Shown: piece by piece, positions 42,871-49,739 of the stretch | Layout: the number at the start of each line of letters is the position of its first letter | Position numbering within the stretch: position 1 is the first letter of the stretch | Source: an uncultured Bacteroidota bacterium | Lineage (GTDB): Bacteria > Bacteroidota > Bacteroidia > Chitinophagales > Chitinophagaceae | Length of the DNA: 64,000 bases | Assembly: GCA_903824665.1 (NCBI GenBank) | Contig: CAIJXT010000023.1 | Coordinates: forward strand, 1 to 64,000 | Direction of reading: 5' to 3' | Notes under the pieces: generated by a model | What the model saw: the letters and a program-made list of their open reading frames with translations, nothing else | What the model was told of the DNA's origin: nothing | Databases searched by the model: none | Translations under genes and position numbers: made by a program

Positions 42871-44196
42871 ATGGCAGCACAAGTAAAATTAGGGTTAAAA
42901 GAAAACCGGGCGCAGTTTGCGCTTTTAGTTCTTGTCAATGGGTTTGTAGGCGGCATGGTGGGGCTGGAGCGCTCCATCCTCCCACAAATTGCAGAGAAAG
43001 AATTTGCGATAGCTGCGAAAACAGCAATACTGTCATTTATTGTCGTTTTCGGTATTGTAAAGGCAATTACAAATTACTATACGGGTACACTAGCTAACAA
43101 ATTTGGCAGGAAGAACCTTTTAATAGCGGGATGGGTAATTGGTATCCCCGTCCCATTTATATTAATGCTTGCACCTGACTGGAATTGGATTATTGCTGCA
43201 AATATTCTTTTAGGCATCAATCAGGGCCTGACCTGGTCGAGTACCGTAGTTATGAAAATTGATCTTGTCGGTGAGAAGCAACGAGGCTTTGCTATGGGGT
43301 TAAATGAGTTTGCCGGCTATATTTCGGTCGCAATAGTTGCGTTTCTTACTGGCTGGATAGCAAGCGAGTATGGAGTGAGGCCGTATCCATTCTATTTGGG
43401 GATAGGTATAGTATTTCTCGGACTGTTAAGTAGTATCTTCTTTATTAAGGACACTAAACAGCATGTAGCAATAGAGACTACTACCAGTGTTGTTCCAAAA
43501 CTAAAAAATATCTTTTGGGACACAAGCTGGAAGAATAAAAATCTGGGATCAGTGACTCAGGCAGGGCTGATTAATAACCTCAATGATGGCATGGCATGGG
43601 GCATATTGCCGGTTGTTCTTGCATCGAAGGGATTTAGTATTGCAGCAATTGGAATAATTACGGCAGTTTACCCGGCAGTATGGGGTATAGGACAATTATT
43701 TACAGGGAAAATGGCTGATAAGTTTTGCAAGAAGGATATGCTATATATGGGAATGTTGCTACAGGCGTTCGCATTGATTTTACTTGTTTGGGCAAACACG
43801 ATGACCCATTTTGTCGTTTTGTCGGCTGTTTTAGGATGGGGTACTGCAATGGTATATCCTACTTTCTTAGCTACAGTAGCTGAAAATACAAACCCGCAGG
43901 ACAGGGCAAAAAGCATAGGAATATTCCGGCTTTGGAGAGATATGGGGTATGCCATAGGAGCAATACTAACAGGCATAATTGCTGACCTTATAAGCATCAA
44001 TGCTTCCATAATTTTCATCGGTGTTTTGACTTTTATTTCGTCTGCTGTTATTTATTACCGAATGAAGTGCAGTGATGGAAATGCCGTAAAAATTATAGAT
44101 TGGTTAACCAATAAGATTAAACATGATACAGGAACAACAAGTACCGGAATGCCTTGCGAAAGAAGAATTGCAAAAGTTGCTAACGCATTCTCCTGA
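42871..44196 (+). CDS. Major facilitator superfamily transporter
   Basis: A 441-residue inner-membrane protein with twelve predicted helices in two halves. The MFS loop 2-3 signature appears as GTLANKFGRKNLL, and the equivalent in the second half as GKMADKFCKKDML. Helix 1 begins FALLVLVNGFVGGMVGLER. The 3' end overlaps the next gene by 74 bp, giving a hydrophilic tail that is partly dictated by the overlapping frame. The co-transcribed ArsR regulator and two rhodaneses suggest that the substrate is a sulfur compound, metalloid or thiolated product (inference). Confidence 0.88.
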   Translation: MAAQVKLGLKENRAQFALLVLVNGFVGGMVGLERSILPQIAEKEFAIAAKTAILSFIVVFGIVKAITNYYTGTLANKFGRKNLLIAGWVIGIPVPFILMLAPDWNWIIAANILLGINQGLTWSSTVVMKIDLVGEKQRGFAMGLNEFAGYISVAIVAFLTGWIASEYGVRPYPFYLGIGIVFLGLLSSIFFIKDTKQHVAIETTTSVVPKLKNIFWDTSWKNKNLGSVTQAGLINNLNDGMAWGILPVVLASKGFSIAAIGIITAVYPAVWGIGQLFTGKMADKFCKKDMLYMGMLLQAFALILLVWANTMTHFVVLSAVLGWGTAMVYPTFLATVAENTNPQDRAKSIGIFRLWRDMGYAIGAILTGIIADLISINASIIFIGVLTFISSAVIYYRMKCSDGNAVKIIDWLTNKIKHDTGTTSTGMPCERRIAKVANAFS

Positions 44197-44446
44197 CAAT
44201 CTAATCATTATTGATGTGCGAACACCGGAAGAATATGCAACCAGCCATATACCGAATGCTATAAACATTCCTATACATGAATTAGAAAAGCGCTCTAAAG
44301 AGTTTGATAGTAATGCGATAATAATAACTGCTTGTGGAAAAGGGGGAGGAAGATCTGCTAAAGCAGCAGGGTTTTTAAAAGAAATAGGATTTAATAGATC
44401 ATTCTTTCTGTGTGGTGGGACATTTGGATGGCTTGAAAAATTATGA
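44123..44446 (+). CDS. Cytoplasmic single-domain rhodanese
   Basis: A 107-residue sulfurtransferase without signal peptide. It shows LIIIDVRTPEEYATSHIPNA, IPIHEL and the active loop TACGKGGGRSAKAA, whose Cys would carry the persulfide. The C-terminal FFLCGGTFGWLEKL is typical of the domain. The start at 44123 lies inside the MFS gene (74-bp overlap), which implies translational coupling. It is the last gene of the ArsR operon. A hairpin terminator follows about 60 bp later. Confidence 0.92.
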   Translation: MIQEQQVPECLAKEELQKLLTHSPDNLIIIDVRTPEEYATSHIPNAINIPIHELEKRSKEFDSNAIIITACGKGGGRSAKAAGFLKEIGFNRSFFLCGGTFGWLEKL

Positions 44447-44505
44447 AAAGCCAAACAGTTCAGAATTAATGTAAAAGTTCGAACTTCCCGTTAGGGTAAA
44501 AAGCA

Positions 44506-44528
44506 AAACCCGCGACTAGCGCGGGTTT
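44506..44528. terminator. GC-rich hairpin after the rhodanese gene
   Basis: AAACCCGCG and CGCGGGTTT form a perfect 9-bp stem on an ACTAG loop. It can end the arsR operon on the plus strand. On the minus strand the stem runs into TTTTGC. Confidence 0.8.
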
Positions 44529-44532
44529 CAAT

Positions 44533-44570
44533 CTAAGTGCCCCAGACAGACAAAACTTCGAACCAAGTGT
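44533..44570 (-). other. tRNA 3'-end-like scar A
   Basis: On the minus strand GGTTCGAA, then GGGGCAC, then the hairpin resembles the T-loop, acceptor end and terminator of a tRNA gene. No matching 5' half is found about 72 nt away, so it is not a complete tRNA. Confidence 0.4.
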
Positions 44571-44643
44571 GGGAATTTTTCAGTAAAATTTATTAAATCT
44601 ATTGGGGGTTGATTACCAGAAAAAGGGAAATCGAAACTAACGG

Positions 44644-45095
44644 TTATTGGTTAAGTCGCTTTATTACTTCTGTTTTTTCGTTGTCAATGTCGACTTTAAC
44701 ATAGGTGGTCATATAAATAGGGCTGTCTATACCAATAATAAGATTGTCATCAAACCTTTGCAAATCCAATACTCTAAATTCTTGCTTGTAGATGGTAATC
44801 GTCATGGTGGTCACATCAACAACAGCAATTCTCTGATTCCGGCTTTTTTTTTGGTCCATATTGGCAGTGCAACTTTGGTGCTTGAACCATTCCATATTAC
44901 CGGACCTCCGCTCCAAGTGTTCAATTCTATTTTGCTATCATTCAAAATTAGGTAACATGTTCCACCTATCGGAGCGCCCATTGCAATCTCGTAAAGCTCG
45001 CCAAACTCTATCCTATATTTTCCGTCAGGAGATATCAGATTTTTATCTGCATTGGAGAAATTCCATGGGTTGGGATATTTGTTGTAGTCGGCCAT
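44644..45095 (-). pseudogene. Hypothetical gene split by a frameshift at an A9 tract
   Basis: Two overlapping minus-strand frames form one plausible 150-residue protein. The first (start 45095) gives MADYNKYPNPWNFS..., ISPDGKYRIEFGELYEI and GPVIWNGSSTKVALPIWTKKK, then goes out of frame. The second continues with RNQRIAVVDVTTMTITIY, FRVLDLQRFDDNLIIGIDSP and ends in ...EVIKRLNQ, with its stop at 44644. The shift falls at nine consecutive A (plus-strand T, 44844-44852). One missing A explains it, and a -1 slip on the tract would restore the protein. It may be a pseudogene, a phase-variable gene or a programmed frameshift. The family is not recognised. Confidence 0.65.
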
Positions 45096-45186
45096 AATCG
45101 GTCACAAATATCGAAAAAAATGGTCTGCGAAACTTGATCTCAAAAAAACAGTTGCAGCGTCTTGATGGTTCGAAGTCTTGTAACGA

Positions 45187-45229
45187 TAAAAAAATGAAAC
45201 CCGCTCTGAGAGCGGGTTTCATTTTTTTG
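45187..45229. terminator. Strong bidirectional terminator
   Basis: The stem ATGAAACCCGCTCT / AGAGCGGGTTTCAT is flanked by seven A on the left and seven T on the right, so it can work in both directions. It lies upstream of the split gene on that gene's strand. Confidence 0.88.
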
Positions 45230-45258
45230 TGCCCCTAACAGGAATTAAACCGTTACAA
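45230..45258 (-). other. tRNA 3'-end-like scar B
   Basis: The minus strand reads GGTTTAATTCCTGTT, then GGGGCAC, then the A/T-flanked terminator, the same arrangement as scar A. The T-loop C56 position is T and no 5' tRNA half is present. An 8-bp inverted repeat (TTGTAACG at 45178, CGTTACAA at 45251) brackets the terminator. Confidence 0.4.
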
Positions 45259-45475
45259 TCTTCAAAGACTGCCATATTTTCTACGAGTGTGAACGGTGCC
45301 ATTTTGGGCTGGGTCTGATAGCTTTGGGGTTGCTGGTTGTTTCCAGTTTGTCGTTTCTGGTCAGGGCGCTGTGCTTGGGTCGAGGCTGTTGGTGAGGAAC
45401 ACCAACAGAGGCAGAAAGAAATTACGATTAGCTATGCAATGGTCAGCGAGGTTGTGGTACGACGCTCTGCGGGAC

Positions 45476-47176
45476 CTAAAGTTTCTCGAATTTAATTGTC
45501 TTACTTTCTTTGTCTCCCCGGAGTGAAACGTAGTAAATGCCATGTACAAGGGAGCCTACATTGACAGTAACCAAAGGACCATTTACAATCTGTGAACTGA
45601 CGATCTGCCCCATGGCATTATATAAAACAAGCGAACGAAAACTACCGGTTTCCACAGTGACATTAAGTATTTCGCTAACTGGATTGGGGTATAGTTCTAC
45701 TTTCGACAAGCCGATACTTTTTACAGTATTGGGCAACGGTATGGTGCTGAACACCGTGTTTGTCATTACTACCTCATTCACATCGAAGTAGATACCTACG
45801 CGATTGGCGATTGTAGTTCCGGGAGACAATGTTGTTTTTGCGTTGATAGAGAAGGTAACCATACCTTTGCATAAGTCGTGGTGGGAGCTATCAGGTAGCA
45901 TAATAGAGGGAAAGTCGAATTTCAGAATGTTGAGGTCTGCAGCCTTGTATTTGTAGAGCACCGTAGCATGAGAACTAATACCACCTTTTAGTGTGTTGAT
46001 ATCGAGATAATCGGAAAGCGTATCCATGATGTGAATATTGTAGGCTGTATCATTGCCGGTATTTTCAAACTCCAGCATATACTCAAGGGCGGTACCAGCT
46101 GTAATGTTACCGGTAGGCGTTACAGATTTACGGTTGGGATCATAAGAAGCCCTGATAGTATCGCAACGTGTAACGATATTGTTTGCAGGAAATAAGTCAC
46201 CGGAAACTGGAGTAATTGTGAAAGTGGAATTTACGGTATCGCCAAGCACAAGTGTGGTAGCCGAATCGAGCTTCAAATTAAAAAAACCAAAAGAATTGGC
46301 ACTAATAGTACCGACATCGAATGTGACACTCGTACCAGATACAGTATAACTGCATGCTGGTTCAACACTGTTGAAGGTGAATTTCGGACTATGGTCGAAA
46401 CGCACCAGCGCGGGTGTACCAATGCACGCAGAATTGGTAACGGAAAAATTGGCTCTTTGTACGCTTCTGTTTGAAAATGTAGTTGCGGAAATACTGAGAT
46501 CGAAGGCGGACGAAGTGGAAACACAATCAAATAGCAGATACCTGGGTGGTATGATCTCGAATGGCGATGCCGGAATGGTGTCATATATTATGCCAGAGGA
46601 TGCGCATGCAAGTGTAAGCCCTGTAGGTGGACTAAGCAATCTGAAAGCATAGATAGTACCGCCTGGTGCTGACGCCTCGTAAAAGACACCTGCATAAACA
46701 AGCAATGTATCTATGGGGACACCAGCAGAATCTACCTCGAATGTACTGCAACTTCGTACGTTATCATCAACTGAATCATGCACACAATTCCCATTGACAT
46801 CAACCATTGGGTAGAAAGTAAGGTAGTTGCAGGGTCGTACTTCCTGTGATACTATTGCTGAGTCTACCGGACTACCATTATACAACACCATCTTGATCGT
46901 ATAAACACCAGGTGTGGCATATGCATGGTAACTGTTTGTGATGGCAGTATCCGGAATCCAGGAGGTAGTAAGCACAGTTGTATCTGACCCATCGCCCCAG
47001 TAAACCTTTATCGTCTGACCAGGCAAATATCCAGATGATCTAACTTGACATTGATAAGTACCGCAAACATCGTAAGAATGTGCCACCCAATATGACTCAA
47101 TTGACTGCCCGCTGGAACGGGAACAACCTGTGACAATTAAAATCAAAGAGGTAAAAAGGTAAATGAGCTTTTTCAT
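45476..47176 (-). CDS. T9SS-exported surface protein with PKD-like and DUF7619-like domains
   Basis: A 566-residue protein. The signal sequence ends near TGCSRSSGQS: it has a lipobox-like Cys at 18, yet the Gln-Ser site fits signal peptidase I. A PKD-like segment (VYWGDGSDTT, HAYATPGVYTIK) is followed by beta modules and a conserved repeat domain (FENTGNDTAYNIHIMDTLSD, RVGIYFDVNEVVMTNTV). A C-terminal type A sorting domain (YPNPVSEILNVTV, then GIYYVSLRG and a basic end) closes the protein. Such domains direct outer-membrane passage by T9SS. It is a shorter paralogue of the protein at 58.5-62.0 kb. Adhesion or binding is inferred. Confidence 0.88.
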   Translation of the reverse strand: MKKLIYLFTSLILIVTGCSRSSGQSIESYWVAHSYDVCGTYQCQVRSSGYLPGQTIKVYWGDGSDTTVLTTSWIPDTAITNSYHAYATPGVYTIKMVLYNGSPVDSAIVSQEVRPCNYLTFYPMVDVNGNCVHDSVDDNVRSCSTFEVDSAGVPIDTLLVYAGVFYEASAPGGTIYAFRLLSPPTGLTLACASSGIIYDTIPASPFEIIPPRYLLFDCVSTSSAFDLSISATTFSNRSVQRANFSVTNSACIGTPALVRFDHSPKFTFNSVEPACSYTVSGTSVTFDVGTISANSFGFFNLKLDSATTLVLGDTVNSTFTITPVSGDLFPANNIVTRCDTIRASYDPNRKSVTPTGNITAGTALEYMLEFENTGNDTAYNIHIMDTLSDYLDINTLKGGISSHATVLYKYKAADLNILKFDFPSIMLPDSSHHDLCKGMVTFSINAKTTLSPGTTIANRVGIYFDVNEVVMTNTVFSTIPLPNTVKSIGLSKVELYPNPVSEILNVTVETGSFRSLVLYNAMGQIVSSQIVNGPLVTVNVGSLVHGIYYVSLRGDKESKTIKFEKL

Positions 47177-47356
47177 AGGGTATGGTTTTGTGTTTGGTTA
47201 CATATCTGTGAAATAACATAACAATAACTATGCCAAAGTTTTCACGTCACCAGATCCGAATCTTTTGAAGCAACCCGCCAATGAGGCAATGACGATTCAA
47301 TATGACAAAAAAGTGCGTAAAAAAAGGCAGACCTTTTTTACGCTTTTATACAATTG

Positions 47357-49486
47357 TTATTGCACAAAATACATCTTCATACTCCCCTTACCCTTCGCTT
47401 CCACTTCCCCCCGGTACTCGCAGGTGAATTTGTCCTTTACGAGGTCGTAGGTGGCCTGGCTGATGTTGATCTTGCCTGCTTCGCCGCTTTGCTCCATACG
47501 TGCGGCGGTGTTTACGGTATCGCCCCAGATGTCGTAGGCAAATTTCCTGACGCCTACTATTCCTGCTACCACGCTGCCGCTGTGCACACCCACCCTAACC
47601 CGGAAGGTTCTTTCGGTGCCCATTTTGGCTACCCTATCGTCCATGAATGCTGTGATTTCTTTGGCAGCCAGTACTATATGTTCGGCGTGGTGAGGGTCTG
47701 TGGCAGGCAGGCCGGCTACTGCCAGGTAGGCATCGCCGATGGTCTTTATTTTTTCTATGTTGTATTTCGCCGTTATCTCGTCGAACTTTTTGAAGCAGGT
47801 GTGCAGCTCATCTATCAGGTTTTGCGGGCTCATGTTTACGCCAGCCCGGGTGAAGTTGACAAAGTCGGTGAAGAGGACTGTGACATTGTCGTAGTGTTTG
47901 GCGGTGGTGGCACCTGTGGCTTTGAGCTCGGCGGCAACGGCCTCGGGGAGAATATTGTGCAGCAGGGTTTCGTTTTCCTTTTTTTCCCTGCTCAGCAATT
48001 TGTTGTTCTTCTTTAATAAGAAAGTGAAGCCGGATAAGACCAGCAAGACCGCGCCGCCTATGAGCTCGTAGTTGCGGCGGTGCGCGGCCTTTGCATCTGC
48101 CTCTTTTTGTGCCGCGGCCACCCTGAGGCTGTCGCGATATTCTTCTCGTTCGTTTTCGTAGTTGGCCATTCGCTCCCTGTTCTGCCGGGAGAAAATGGAG
48201 TCTTCGAGCTCCCGGGCACTGTCGGCATACACAATTGCGTTTTTATAGTCGCCGCTGATTTTGCATAACTCCGCAAGCCCCTCGTAGTTGACCTGCATAA
48301 TATCTATAGCCTGCAACGGTCTGCAGGCAGTATTGCTCTGCCGCAGGTAGCCTATGGCGGCCCGCATCAATGCAGGTTTGCCAACAGGTATGTCGCCGGT
48401 GGGCTGGTATTTGCTGACGGTTTGCTCTGTGAGATTGGTAACATTTCGCTGCTTTAGGGTAGTGTCTCTGAGGATCTCGAAATAGAGTATGCCGATATTG
48501 GACGAGATGGTAGCTATGCCCTGCTTGTCGCCTATCTCTTCTGATATTTTCAACGCCTTTTGCTGGTATGCAGCGGCCATTGTGTAGTTCTTCATATCGG
48601 TGTAAATGATACCGATATCGCCGGAGGTGCTGGCAACAGATCTTTTTCTGCCCATTTCTTCCTCCATTTTCAGGGCGCGCAAGGAATAGTCGAGCGCCCG
48701 GGTGTGGTCTTTCTGGTAAGAATAGGTGTTGCCCAATGCGTGCAGGCCACTGGCGATCAGGTCTTTGCTGCCCAGCTCTTCGGCCAATTTTAATCCTTTA
48801 GAAAAATAGTCCAGCGCTTTGGCGAATTCGCGCTGCCTGGTGTATATATCCCCAACATTGTTGAGGGCACTGATAACACCCGGTGTGTACTTAATTTCTT
48901 CGTGAATAGCCAGCGATTTGAATGCGTATTCCATAGCCCGGGAGTAGTTGGACTGCCCCACATAGATATAGCCGATATTGTTCATCACCACAGCTACACC
49001 CTTTCTGTTGCCTGTCTGCCCGTACAATTTTTGGGCAGTGAAGAAATATGCCAATGCCGTGTTCCAGTCGCCCTGATTGGAATGGATATTCCCCATCTGG
49101 TTGGTGGTTTTTGCCATTCCTTTTTTATCGCCCATGTGCTCATATAACTTCAGCGCCCTGAGCACGAAAACCTGCGCCTGGTCGTATGCGGATAGTACTG
49201 CGTAGTTTTTGCCGATGGCTGAATTTGCATTTGCGATTCCATTGTTCCATGCCAGCTTTGTGGCCAGTGCCAAAGCCTGCTGTGCGTATAGCAGGCCTGT
49301 GTCGGGGACGGTAGGAGCGTATTCCCATGCCAACTCATCGAGCAGGTTTACTTTATTGGTGTCGTCTTTTTGCAGGGAAAGTTCTTTGATCAGTGAGTCT
49401 GCTCTTGTCTGACCCGCCAACCGGGCATAAAGGTGGCTGGTACTTGACAACAAAAGCAGGAACACACCAATGACAATTCGTCTCAT
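47357..49486 (-). CDS. TPR-containing class III adenylate cyclase
   Basis: A 709-residue protein from the ATG at 49486 (MRRIVIGVFLLLL), which gives a signal peptide; the upstream frame extension lacks coding character. About eight TPR motifs (roughly 60-420) are followed by a coiled coil, a transmembrane helix (ELIGGAVLLVLSGFTFLL, about 475-495) and a class III cyclase domain (about 525-705). Metal-binding D541 lies in VLFTDFVNFTRAG, with further family blocks KIKTIGDAYLAVAG and FRVRVGVHSGSVVAGIVG. FAYDIWGDTVNTAARME carries the purine-selecting Asp and the transition-state Asn/Arg. It should make cAMP in the cytoplasm under control of a periplasmic TPR sensor. Confidence 0.92.
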   Translation of the reverse strand: MRRIVIGVFLLLLSSTSHLYARLAGQTRADSLIKELSLQKDDTNKVNLLDELAWEYAPTVPDTGLLYAQQALALATKLAWNNGIANANSAIGKNYAVLSAYDQAQVFVLRALKLYEHMGDKKGMAKTTNQMGNIHSNQGDWNTALAYFFTAQKLYGQTGNRKGVAVVMNNIGYIYVGQSNYSRAMEYAFKSLAIHEEIKYTPGVISALNNVGDIYTRQREFAKALDYFSKGLKLAEELGSKDLIASGLHALGNTYSYQKDHTRALDYSLRALKMEEEMGRKRSVASTSGDIGIIYTDMKNYTMAAAYQQKALKISEEIGDKQGIATISSNIGILYFEILRDTTLKQRNVTNLTEQTVSKYQPTGDIPVGKPALMRAAIGYLRQSNTACRPLQAIDIMQVNYEGLAELCKISGDYKNAIVYADSARELEDSIFSRQNRERMANYENEREEYRDSLRVAAAQKEADAKAAHRRNYELIGGAVLLVLSGFTFLLKKNNKLLSREKKENETLLHNILPEAVAAELKATGATTAKHYDNVTVLFTDFVNFTRAGVNMSPQNLIDELHTCFKKFDEITAKYNIEKIKTIGDAYLAVAGLPATDPHHAEHIVLAAKEITAFMDDRVAKMGTERTFRVRVGVHSGSVVAGIVGVRKFAYDIWGDTVNTAARMEQSGEAGKINISQATYDLVKDKFTCEYRGEVEAKGKGSMKMYFVQ

Positions 49487-49739
49487 AGTTCTGACGGGAG
49501 AAAAAGCAACAAAATACGGTAAATATTTGTTCTGCACCCTGCAGCGGCTGAGAGTGGGTTTTGCGTTGGTGCGGATGAAAATGAGGATGTGGCAGAATGA
49601 GCGGAGAATGGCTGGATAGGAAAAGGGCTGGAGTTGCACGCTGTGGGGGTTTTTATTGCTTATTTTTAGCAGAGATGCTTTGGGGAATTACCGCTTAAAG
49701 AACTATTTTCGCAATCCATTTTGTATAACGGCAAAACAG

